From Erodium maritimum (Eukaryota > Streptophyta > Magnoliopsida > Geraniales > Geraniaceae): a stretch of DNA of 64,000 nt. This document shows, piece by piece, positions 10,334 to 22,400 of the stretch. Under the pieces are notes generated by a model. The model did no database searches, was not told where the DNA came from, and saw nothing but the letters and a program-made list of their open reading frames with translations. The translations under genes and the position numbers were made by a program. The stretch covers positions 14,067,228 through 14,131,227 of the forward strand of contig OY997595.1 of assembly GCA_963921825.1 (NCBI GenBank). Reading direction: 5' to 3'. The first letter of the stretch is position 1. Each line of letters starts with the position of its first letter.

Positions 10334-13300
10334 ATGGCTCTGAGTATGCTATGTCCAAGTGAGCTCAAGTCCATCTCCTTGTTCGAATCCACCACTACCA
10401 GGCCTAAGCTTCCACTTTCAGGTTTGAACCAATCCTTATAATTAACCTACTACTCTTTCATTTCATTTCATGTACTAGTTTTCAACTTCATCTCATCAGT
10501 CTTATGTAGAAAGGAGGTTTGTTTTTAGCACATGACCCAACAAAAGTTGGTGAAAGATCACACAAACACAGCTCAAGTTGGAGAGAGGAGCTCCAAGAAA
10601 ATTGCAGAAAAAATAAGGCTTCAGACTATATATTTACACTCTACTTCATTTCATCAAACATGGTTTAGACTTTAACAACACATGTTGAAAAGACTTGAGT
10701 CTTATCAATGATGTACACCTTCACCGATTAGGTTATAGCTACAAGTTATATATCAACTATTACTTATCCGACTTGGGACCTAGAGTCTTACGTGGACTCC
10801 TACCAAATTGTACGAACCAAAGTCTATTTGCTTGACTAGTCAAATGGTCAAGGGTTGGGCAAACGTCCGTTCGTCACTGTAAACCGATCGTTTCTGACCG
10901 TTTCTGTCACCAGAATCATCGTAAACAATATCAACGACGACGGTTACGATTGTAATACTATCAAAGTGGTGATATTTCGGATTGGGTTCGGTTTTTTATC
11001 TTTCAAATTGAAAAAAAACGACCGATTGAGCTTTTACTTCATGAAATCCCTCTGTCACTGTCATTTTCCAGTTCCCATCGTTTTAGAAGATGATGCCGAA
11101 TAAGACAGGGTTATAATTTTTGGACTGGACCTAACTTAATTAATTAGTTTAAGATAAGCTTGTGTTAGGCGTATTTTCAATAAGCCCACACCATCTTACG
11201 TAGCACCCAACCTACTTTAGATAAGATAATTCATTTTGATCGTCCATATTAAATTTTTAATCTCATTCCTTCATTTAATTTCACCTACTTCTATATATAT
11301 CCACTACGCCCTACCCTCTCTTTTATTTCATACTCACTCTCAAGTCTCAACTCTCAAACCATCACAAGATTGTTCACAATTTCAACTCATACTAATTTTA
11401 ATCGATATTTTTCTATAGCCCTTCTCATTTGCTGGTTCTTCCTGATATATTTTTTGTTCTTGCTTGTTATATTTCGTATTATCTAATTATAATTTCTTCT
11501 CCTATTGTATTTTTATTTTATTTCATGGATATATGGCAAAACTTTATATCCAACTTTCGGATATGTTAGTACTTTGTTAGATTCTATTTTTGTTTGTATT
11601 TCTAGTTGTTACGATTTTTTTTGTCAGCTATGCTTCTGCGGTATAAAACTAAGTCTGTTTTTTTTCGTTTTTTATTCAGATCTATTCTGACCTTTTTTTA
11701 TATTTAAATTCATTTTTCCCATTCAAATAATTGTTATGGACCAGTGATGTAACCTAAAACTGAGATCCATGCGTTGGTTAAGTAAGTTAGATCTAAGTTT
11801 TCTTTGTTTTTGTTTGGTTTGTTCCGATTCTAATATTTATATATATTTTCGTAGTTTGTTTTATAGCTTGATGTTTTTTAACTCATATCTATGTGTTTTT
11901 GTTAAATCTTGAACTATAATATAAAATGGTAAACTAAAAATGCATACCCTGAAGTTGTCACGTTTAACCGATGATTACCTTGAAGTTTAAAATTAACTGA
12001 TGCATACCCTGAAGTTACAACTTGTAACTAAAAACCCCCTCTCTCAGCTAAAATGACGAAAATACCCTCAGTGATTTTTTTAAATAATTTTTTTAAAATA
12101 TAAATGAAGTGATTTTTTAAATAAAAATGAAGTCATTTAATAAGTATATATATATATATATATAACAAAATTAATTTTTAAATGATTTTTTTAACATAAT
12201 TATTGAAGTGTAGTTGAGGGTATTTTCGTCATTTTAGCTGACATAGGGGTTTTGAGTTACAACTCGAAACTTCAGGGTATGTATCAGTTAACTTTAAACT
12301 TTAGGGTAATCATCGGTTAAACGTGACAACTTCAAGGTATGCATTTGTAGTTTACATATATAAAAATGGAACATTGAGGAACGGAATAGTAGAGAATTAC
12401 TAAAATTTAATTAGTTAAGATCAAATATTGATTAATAAGAGAGGTGAAGACAAAAAACATGAGTCGGACATAGACTTAAGGTATTTTCGGAAGCCCAATT
12501 AAATGCCCAATGAGCCGGTTATTATCGGTTGAAAACTGACACCGGCCGATCTTATGTCGATCGGTTATTTGATCTCCCTTCGGTCTCTGGTGACGGTTAT
12601 GGTCACTACTGCAAATCAGTACTTGGGAGACGGATTGGATCCGTCACCTAAGAGGACGTATCCGTCTCCCAAGTTCTTAGGTGACGGATGCATCCGTCGG
12701 CCAAGTCTCGTCGGCCAAGTATTTGGCCGACGGATGTACGCATCCGTCGGTAGGGTAAAAACTTAGGTGACGGATCCAATCCGTCACCCAAGATTTTCAC
12801 TCTAGCCACGGATCCAATCCGTCACCCAAGTGTAATAATAGATTAATAAAAAAAATATCAATCTAACCAGCATCCACCACATCACCCGCCACGCGCGCGC
12901 GTCCAGACCCACCCGACCCGCCTCATCGCTCCGCTAGCCCGTGCGCACGCGATGGGATTCGAACCACTGGCCTCATGGTCATGTGGGCTGTGCCTTTTAC
13001 CAACTCAACTAGAGAGTTTTTGTGTTGTATGTATGATTAGAAAATATATATACACTTTTTAACTGATTATATATAGCTTTATATAATTAAATTCAATAGC
13101 TTTATATAATTAAATTAAATAGTTTTTGTTATCAACGTACTTAGTACCTATTGTCAACTAATTATTTATAGCAAGTTAATTTTTTCATGTGCGTTACATT
13201 GTTTATATTTATATAAGGATAAATTACAAATATGTACCCTTAACTTATCACGTTTATCTGATACATATCCACAACGTTTTTTTAACTGATACCTACCCAG

Positions 13301-13421
13301 ATGTTTAGTTATATGACAAATAGACCCTTTTTTTTCTGTTAACTTTTTTCTAAAATGACGAAAACGCCCTTAGTGATTTTTTAAATATTTTTTTATAAAT
13401 AAAAATGAAGTGATTAAGTAA

Positions 13422-13467
<46 letters not shown>

Positions 13468-16400
13468 CAAAAGTGATTTTTTAAATAATTTTTTAAAAAC
13501 AATTATTGAAGTGTGGTTGAGGGTATTTTCGTCATTTTAGAAAAAAGTTAACAGAAAAATGGGCTATTTGTCATATAACTACACATCGGGATAGGTATCA
13601 GTTAAAAAAAGTTAGGGGTAGGTAATTTACCTTTTATATAATACTAAGACAAGGATAACACAACTTTTCTTGATCGTTTTCTCGATTCGAAGTACAAAAT
13701 ATTGTTTTTTTTGTGATCAAATACATTATATAACTTTTTTTACAACAATATCAATCTAATGATTATAAACTTGTGAATTATGGACACCGGTCGCTCAATA
13801 CCGGGTTTCAATTTGATGCCCAAGTTCAAAGATAAAATTAAAATAGTATATATATATATTGAATGATGGATATATGCATCCGTCGGCCAGCAGAAGTTGA
13901 CTTACATTGACCAAAACCCCAAAACCCATCATTTTTCCCGACTATCGTAGTATTGATAATTGAACGATATAAGTACTTAGCATGCCTCATATACAACATA
14001 AGATCGTATAGTACTCATACATATCACATACAAAAAATGAACGAGACAACGTCATACGTTATACTACCGTAAGGCTAAATATGTTCATGCACATAGTGGA
14101 ATTGGCGATTTCAATCAATACGTGTCAGTCTCTCGCATATTATATAATCAAGACCGCTCATCTCGTATGTACTATCCAAACTAGTATATGTATGTAAAAA
14201 AAACTATCATCGAACGGTTAATTCATCTTGAATATTGTGGTCAATTTTTTTTGTAAAATAGTCAACCCACTTGGGTGACGGATAGAGCCCACTTGGGTGA
14301 CGGATAGAGCATGCGTGGCTAAAGTTTTCTCACTTGGGAGACGGATCCAGCATGCGTGGCTAAACTTTTCTCACTTGGGAGACGGATCCAGCATGCGTGA
14401 CTAAACTTTTCACACTTGGGTGACGGATCCAGCATGCGTGGCTAAAGTTTTCTCACTTGGGTGACGGATAGTAGTTACCTTATCTCACTTGGGTGACGGA
14501 TCCAGCTATGCGTCGGCCAGGTGGTCCACTTGGGTGACGGATGCAAGATCCGTGACCTTAGTTTCACCACTTGGCTGATGGATTGCTGTATCCGTCACCT
14601 AAGTCCCAAAACTTAGGTGACAGATCCATTTTATCCGTCTTCTAAGTCGATTTCTGCAGTAGTGGGTTAAGGATTTTAGGAAACCGAGAATATCGGTTCG
14701 GTTACCACTTATAGCTTATGCTGCCGGCTATCGACCGATGCCCAGCCTTAATTAACATAAAGATTGAGATATGGTCGAAATATATATTATGAGGTATTCA
14801 TTTTTTATTATAACATGTGGTCTTATGTTTTTTGATGATTTGTCGGGAAATATTCTTAATTTTTTTGTTGTTGGTGCAATTTGTATGAAAATAGTTATTT
14901 TTTCCTTATAACTAATTTAAAAATATAAATAAAAATAGAAAACCAAAAAGTTTTCTTACTTTTTATACTATGTAAATAATCAGAAATTTAATAGATATGA
15001 TTCATATTTATGTTTTTAACTATTATATTTGAAATTAGTTTGTTTAAAGATAAAATCGTTATTTAGAAATTTATACAAAGTATAACAAAAATACAAGTTT
15101 TTCCAATTATTTTTTTGGAGATAATGTAAATTTTATTTAAATATCGGCAAGAAGGATACTTTGAAGAGGTGCCGGGATGTGACCCCCAGACCAATTCCAG
15201 ACAGGGGATGAACAAGCCGCCCTGGCAAGCCAGTGAGCTGCTTTGTTCGCTGTCCGCTTTACAAAAACGAGTTGCACGTACTCGAGAGTAGTTAACAGGG
15301 AAATACAATCTGTGATGATTGTCCCTAAAGGAGAGAGCAGTCTCCCTCCTTTCTTGATCATATCCACTATGACCTTACAGTCGCTCCTTACTGTCGCCCT
15401 CTGATGCGGATGTTGCCTAAGTCACGTCAACGCGTCTCTGATAGCACATGCCTCCACCAGACCCGGATTCTGGGGGCCATGGAAGGATGTCGATCGGGCC
15501 GCCACAATACCCCCCGATCATCTCTACCTATCCACCCTGTCCCCATCAAGTTTGCCGCCGCAAAGAGCGCGCCATCGGTATTTACCGCCCACGTCCCCTG
15601 AATCGAACATGTCCACTCCTCCGCCGCTCTGGGTAGATCCAGGCCTGGTTTGACTTGCTTCTTCCTCTTCCTCTGCATAGCTTCAAGCCACCCTGACTGT
15701 AAGTGGAAGGCTGTCTGGAAGACTGCGTGCGCCTGCTGTGTCTGCTGTTCCCAGACCACCTTGTTCCTAGCCTTCCACACCTCTCATAGTATACATCCTA
15801 TTAGACCCCCACTTGCCGGGGGGTTACTGCTCAAAGTCCTTTGCAACCAGTCGGATATCGAGAGAGCATCATTGGGGGTGTTCAAACCCGACTTCGCCCA
15901 GCACTCTGCCGCAAGTGGGCACTGTACTAGGAGATGGAGTTCCGATTCGTCCTCCCTCGAACAGACCGGACACACCGCTTCCACCGCCACATGTCAAAGA
16001 AAAAGGATATCAGACTATTTTTTAGAATTTCCCCTTTAATATTTGAGTAAAAGAATATGTATCGAGACTAATAAAAGGCTATCTTGCCAAAAAATGACTT
16101 TTACGGGGTGATAGTTTCTACGCTTCATCCAATTCATTTTACATCCGCAATTCTCTTACCTTTCGCTTTCTTTGGAACTATTAGAGGTCACATCCCACTT
16201 CGTCTACAACTTGCTCCGATTAAAACGGTTTTCATTGTGAGAGTGAGAGTTATTCGTCTTTAATTCGTTTTGACTAAAACGATTACCGTTAATGTGAATG
16301 TTCTAAGAGCATGTACAATGTAAAACCAAACACTTGATTTAAGATGGGTCCACCTCACCTCTTGAACCAAACACTCAGGTCAAACATTTATCGAGCATAA

Positions 16401-19400
16401 GAGAAGCATTTAACTCGAGATGAATTTAATCATCTCTCTCTTAAAAACCCTAAACAATTCTCTCTTTTTCTTCAAGTTGCAGCAACCATCATCGGTGGCC
16501 GATCGGGCTCTGGCCTAGGGGCCTGCTGGTGGGGGTTCTCCCTCTCCGTTCGCCGCAAACCAGCCATTACCTTCTCCCTCTCTTTCTCCTCATATCGAGC
16601 GCTTCTTTCAGTAATCGTCTTTGGTCTCCGCCCGTGCACAACTTCTGCAGTCGTCCCCAACCCGAGCACAACCGTCGACGTCTCTTTTGTGTCCCGGATC
16701 TACGCTTCAACCATGCGAGCCGTAGGTGGCTTCCCCTCTCACTATTCCTACTATCCTCATCGTCATCGGTCGAGGTACCAACGAGTCTGAGAGACTATAA
16801 CGACCTTCCTGTGTTATTCCGTAATCGATATCAATAGTTTATGGCTTCGATTTGTCGAGGTTTGTTTTTGGTAAAGCTTTACCAACCGAACACCCGCACA
16901 ACCCGGTTGTAGAAGATTTTGAAGCATTACACTCAATGGATTTTGGATTCCGGGGGAGGGATGATAGGATGGAGTATGTTTCCAAGGCACCCAAGGTCGG
17001 GTTACCCCGACTACTTAAGACAGATTGATAGTACAAGGACACCCCACTACAAACACTACGAGGGCTAGAAGTGACATCATAGGAGCCCTAGTTTTGGTGT
17101 TCCGTTGCACTGAATGTTTCTCATTTCGTGTTTTTGGTTTTTTGGATTTCTGTTTTTAGTTTTTGGGTCAATTGTTGGTTTGAGTTAGACGTGTTTTTAT
17201 CTATTTGGATTTGTTTAGTTATTGTGTTTAGTTTCTTTGAAAGTGTGGTAATAGGGTGTTCTCGGTTCGTGTCTATGAAAAAAAGTAGACTAGTTCTACG
17301 GGTCCAAGAGAGATGGGTCACCTACAGGGGGTTAGACAATATTCTGGAGCGCATGGCCTCTGGCCCTACTTTGTAACCTTTGATTGGCAGTAATGTACTT
17401 CCTCATATTACCCGTTTCAAAAAAAAACTCAAGATGAATATACAATGCCTCTTAACCAATCAAATGCTTGTATTTTATTCTTTTTCTTTGAATGGACTCA
17501 CTACCCTTAAGCCAATGCTCTTCAGTCAATTATGCCTCTTAGAGCATGTATGATGGTATGACTCATTAAGGGACTCAATTTCGAGACTCATACGTTGACT
17601 ATGCAGTATAGTAAGTCTGAACCCCTTAATTTAAACCATGTATCACAATAGTGACTCATTAAGGGAATCAGATTTTAAGCGAATGCTGAATTGATATTTT
17701 ACTATATTTATTAAATTCCAAGTTAAAACACTAGAATATTAAAGAAAATTGAAAAAAAAAATGATTATTGAAACCATGGTAAGGCCTGTTCGCCGTAAGC
17801 GTTTTGAAGGTGGGGATCTGTTTCCTTTTTTCCCTTTCTGCACGGAGTTTCTTGCTCTATACAAGGAGTATCGCTCCATTGTTTCTGGCACAGATGTTGT
17901 GCGCAAGGTGGGGAAGAAGGTTATTAAGGAGGTTGTTAGTAGTACGTCAATTGGCAAGGAGGACGTGAAGCACCCAACGAAACGTCCGACCAATGACAAG
18001 GCGAAGCCCTCTGGTTTGCACCCAACGAATCAGAGCAAGGCCGCCCAGGAATCCTCTGCTCCTGTTTCGCGTCTCGTCTCTACCAAACTTTGGTGGAGAA
18101 GGGGTTGCTCAAAAATAGAGTGTGAGCTCTGGTTCCAGCGCAGCACCACCGACTAGATCAGGGAGATTTTTCCTCTACAACCTACCTTGGGATACCTCAA
18201 CGAAGTTGGTTCGGAATACCTAGGCGACCTTTGGAGAGCTGAGCTCCGTCAACGTTGTTAAGAAACCTAACCGGAAAGGCCGATACTTCGGGTTCGCTGA
18301 ATTTTCCTCTCAAACGTCGGCGTCGTAGGCAATTGAAGCTCTCAACGGCTTCAATTTCAAGGGCCATCTGCTCCTCGTTGCGCTAGCTCGGCCGAGTAGA
18401 CCTGCAACCATCGACCCGTCGGTGTTAGAAGGGAAGCGGGTCGACTCGTCGGCGTTAGATGGGAAGCGGGTCGACTCGTCGGCGTTAGAAGGGAAGCGGA
18501 TCGATGAGGCTCTGATTGATCCGATCCCCGTGACCCACGCTCCCGTAATCCCCGTGGTTTCAAATCTCCTCCCTAATTTGGATGAGATTTAAGTTAGAAA
18601 CGACCATGATTTGCGGCGTCTGCGTGGGGAAGATGTCTTGGGACGCCTTCTTCCAGTTGGTTGTGAGCTGGGTCCGTTTGACGCAGCTCCAGTTGGGCCT
18701 GAATTTGGGCCGGCATTAGCTTCTCAGGCTGCTGGTCCGGTTGGGCCTAAGTTTGGGTTGGCTCTAAATGACGCCTCACGGGCTGTTGGGATTGGGCCTT
18801 ATTAAAGGCTTGGAACTGATGGTGGACCTAGAGTTATGGTGGGAACTGTTTCGGTTTCAGCGGGTCAGTTCACACACCAGGTTGACGGACCTCGGGGAGA
18901 TGCGAACCTGGTGGTCGGGGCACAAGGTAGTCCTTGGAAGGAAGCCTTGGCTAAACCCCCGATCTTAGAGGGTGAACCAAAGAAACGTGGACGCCCAAAA
19001 ATAGGTCAGCCGAAGAAAATTGTTCCTCCAGTCGTTTTTTATCAGACAAGAGCCAAGACTAGTACTGATAAAGGAGGCAATTCCGGAAGCTTTACGGTTG
19101 ATATCGCAAAAAAAAAGTTCGGGTGACTGGGTTTACAGCTCGAAAGTTGTCAAAAAGACAGTTAACCTCGGTTCTCAGGTGCTCGATCAGATCAATCTGC
19201 ATCTTATGCTGAAGGACGTCGAGGGTAGTAAGGACGAGGATAACCCTGAACTTACAGGAAATCTAACTCCTGTTCCGGTTTCGAACCGGGTTTTTTTGCT
19301 TGGACCCATGTAAGAAATAGGCTTGGAGGCGTTGTCTGCTCTCTCGCTTGTTTTCTGGTTTATGTTTTTTCATTGTTTGTAGCTCTTTTGAGCATGTTTC

Positions 19401-22400
19401 GGTTTTGGAAAGTTCCTTTGCCAAGGTTGACTTCTTTCCTTGTTTTCCTGCCTTTGGAAAGCAAAAGGATTAATAAATTTTCGCTTATAAATTTTTTTTT
19501 GACAAAATTGAAATAGTTTTTTTTTTAAAATAATTAATAATAAAATAAATTAGCTCGATGAATTGAAACTTCTAATTTTATTCATCCCCGAATAATACAA
19601 CCCAAAACACATTTGAAAAGACAATTTTTACAGAGAAAAGCTTGGTCACTCGTCATCCGATAGCGTCCGGCTTTTGAACGAAGTAATTGTCACGCTCTGT
19701 TACCTTTTCCATCACCCGTTGAAAAAGTGGTCGACACATACGGAATCGACGCCTAAACATATCGGGCCCATAGGTTGGGTGCTCGACAAAATAATCCTGC
19801 ATCAATCAGTTGTGGGCTTCGAGACGACTTTTGTTAATATATCGTCGGGAAGGTTCCCCACTTTCAATTCTTCGCCTCAGTGTGTCTATCTTCGACATTG
19901 CTTTCTCTATCATTCTGTCAACCCTTCACCGGATTTGTAGCTCCATTGCACGAATGTTGGCTTCCAACTACTCCATTGACGAAGACTCGTCGTCAAATAT
20001 CTTTTTATTATCGGAATTTGTGAGAGAAAGTTGAGAGAAATGTTGATGGTTTGATGAATAGGAGGGGGTGTATTTACAGATGTGGAATTTTTTATTATCT
20101 TAGGATAAAAACTGTTTTTTTTAGTTTAAAAAACCTATTTTTTCATCAAAACTCCACGTGGCAACCATCCATTGGCTGGGTGTGACTCATGGGTCGCTAC
20201 CTACAATCCACGAAAGTGAGTCGCAAGTCAAGAATTAGAGCATATACAACGGACCGGGCCTCAACCTCGGCTCGCGTTTTTACGGGCCGCGGGACGCGGG
20301 CCGTCCGTTGCGGGACGGCTTTTACGCGTCCCACGTCCCACAACCATGGGACGGGCCGAGGCCCGCGTCCCGTGTCCTTCGGCCGACCAATGGCGGTGTG
20401 CCACCCGTCCTTTTTTTAAAAATACAAAAATCAGATTTAACTAAATATGATGGATCCACTCACAATACAAGCCTCACATCCAAGCCCCATTGTAAAACAC
20501 CCACCATTTTGGGTCCCGAGTCCCACCATTTTGTCCAATCACCATACGAGCCTTACATACAAGCCTCACATACGAGGCTTTCCATTGTACATGCTCTTAC
20601 AGTTCCGAGTTCCGACCCAATAAAACGTAAATCGTGGATCGCGTGCGTAGGTCGGCCCTTATACATGCTCTTAGTCAACTTAAACAAGCGTTTGAGCTTC
20701 TCTTAAGCTCTCCATTTACATGCTCTTCGCAAACTACATATTGACTCAAGTTTGAAATTTCAAATGAATGGGTTTGCGATTTGTAGGTGGGTTCACAGGG
20801 AAGAGGAAGGATTTTAGAACACCATCTTGGAGAAAAATTCAATGCTCTGCTTCTGCACAGCCACCACCACCACCTCCGGCCTGGCCAGGACGAGCTGTTC
20901 CAGAGTCCGGCCGTAACAAGACTTGGGAAGGCCCAAAACCCATCTCTGTTGTTGGATCTACTGGCTCCATCGGAACTCAGGTACATTTCCGACCCTCTTC
21001 CTGTAAGAACCCTTTTTCGCCCAAAGCAATACAACATGAATTCAAGAGAAAACCTAACTGATACTCTTAGATTATATAGTTGTAGCAACCGGAAACTTCT
21101 GAAGATGCAATAGCTTTACATTTTGGATTAGGCGGATGACTCAATTGATCTGCATTTTGTTCACGGAATTGATTTGGGGAAATGGCTAGGTTATTATTGT
21201 TATCTTTTCTTTCCCACTTCCGTTAATGGACACCAGACAAATTTGATCTGTAAAATGAATGTTTTTCATGTTGAATTAGTTTTGGCCATTTTTAGTTGCG
21301 TAGAGTCTGAGCTCGTTGTTCTGCAGACATTGAACATAGTGGCTGAGAATCCTGATAAATTCAGAATTGTAGCTCTTGCAGCTGGTTCGAACGTAGCCCT
21401 TCTTGCTGATCAGGTAACCCGTCAATTTCATGATGTTCCATAGAACAGGTTAAGATTCAATGATCACATTTAGTTTATGGCATCGTACAGGTGAAGAAGT
21501 TTAAACCTCAGCTAGTTGCTCTGAGAAATGAGTCATTGATTGATGAACTGAAAGAGGCTTTGGCTGATGTCGAGCATAAACCTGAAATTATCCCTGGAGA
21601 GCAGGGAGTCGTCGAGGTAGCTTGATGATATCGATTTCTGTAATATATACTCAAATCAAAAGAGTAAGGAATAGAAATATGAAACCATTCTACTAACTTG
21701 CTGTTTTATCACAAATTATTGATAGGCTGCTCGCCACCCCGACGCAGTGACTGTAGTCACAGGGATAGTAGGTTGTGCAGGACTCAGGGTAAACACGTGT
21801 CTATCCCTTGTGCTATTCAGATTTTCTCTTTGAACGTTATCATCAAGAAAATGTCACAATGCTTTTAAGTTTCTTCATGGAAAGTTGTTGCATATTATTA
21901 TGAATGTTTTTTTGTTAGGATCGTGTTAAAAGTTAAATAGTATTGCATAATACAAACTATCAGTCTGAAAACTCTCCCCTTATTTTTGGCTAGCCTACAA
22001 TTGCTGCAATAGAAGCCGGGATAGACATAGCTTTAGCCAACAAAGAAACACTGATTGCTGGTGGCCCTTATGTTCTCCCTCTCGCTCACAAACATAAAGT
22101 AAAAATCCTTCCAGCGGATTCTGAACATTCCGCTATATTTCAGGCAAGTTGTTCATACTTGTCAAGTACTTGTGTCACAATGATTATTTTATGGAGGGTG
22201 GTAGTTTTAAGGCATAAATAAGCAAGATTCTTCTTTCTTCTTTAGTGTATTCAAGGCTTGCCAGAAGGTGCACTTCGGCGTATTATATTAACTGCATCTG
22301 GCGGAGCTTTCAGGTATGAAGTCATAATTGATGCTGATATTTCTTTTCTGTAGTTTACTCTGTGCTCATTGTTACATGACATGGCGATATGTTGTCTATG

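Larger units (their letters stand above)
12604..14664. mobile_element. Non-autonomous CACTA (En/Spm) transposon, 2061 bp
   Basis: It starts CACTACTGCAAATCAG and ends TTTCTGCAGTAGTG, giving CACTA-type inverted ends. It is flanked by the 3-bp direct repeat GGT (12601-12603 and 14665-14667), exactly as expected for the superfamily. Subterminal regions are packed with the motif ACTTGGGTGACGGAT and variants (CTTGGGAGACGGATCC), in inverse orientation at the two ends. These arrays are the usual binding sites for the element-encoded TNPA-like protein. No transposase is present, so mobility would depend on a partner. A SINE and a second MITE lie inside. Confidence 0.93.
17542..20670. mobile_element. 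PIF/Harbinger transposon (3.1 kb) with nested insertions, in DXR intron 1
   Basis: It starts GAGCATGTATGATGG (17542) and ends with the near-inverse CCTTATACATGCTC (20670), flanked on both sides by TTA (17539-17541, 20671-20673), the usual 3-bp target duplication of this superfamily. It contains a transposase remnant on the minus strand (19570-19985) preceded by its own promoter-like sequence. It was later invaded by an RRM-type LINE ORF1 block (17755-19503) and by a small relative (20238-20596). The catalytic part of the transposase is missing, so it cannot move alone. Confidence 0.75.
10422..20786 (+). other. DXR intron 1 (10,365 bp), transposon-filled
   Basis: The donor is CAG|gtttga at 10421/10422 and the acceptor is ttgtag|GTGGG at 20786/20787. 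The spliced product LSGGFTGKR keeps frame and matches the conserved plant DXR transit-peptide region. The other ten DXR introns are 77-411 bp, so this one is exceptional. It holds a MITE, a CACTA element, SINE, LINE tail, retroposon and PIF/Harbinger elements. The first 1.5 kb (10422-11928) is AT-rich and I recognise nothing in it. Confidence 0.93.

Noticed and set aside
12951-13021. Functional tRNA-Met gene
   Set aside because: A and B boxes are present but the acceptor and anticodon stems do not pair; better explained as a SINE.
16306-17525. MITE with GAGCATGTAC and CCAATGCTC ends surrounding the retroposon
   Set aside because: Only about ten bases of the ends match and no clear target duplication was found; left out as an element.
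18357-18563. Thr/Pro repeat protein on minus
   Set aside because: Shadow of the 33-bp coding repeats of the RRM-type ORF1.
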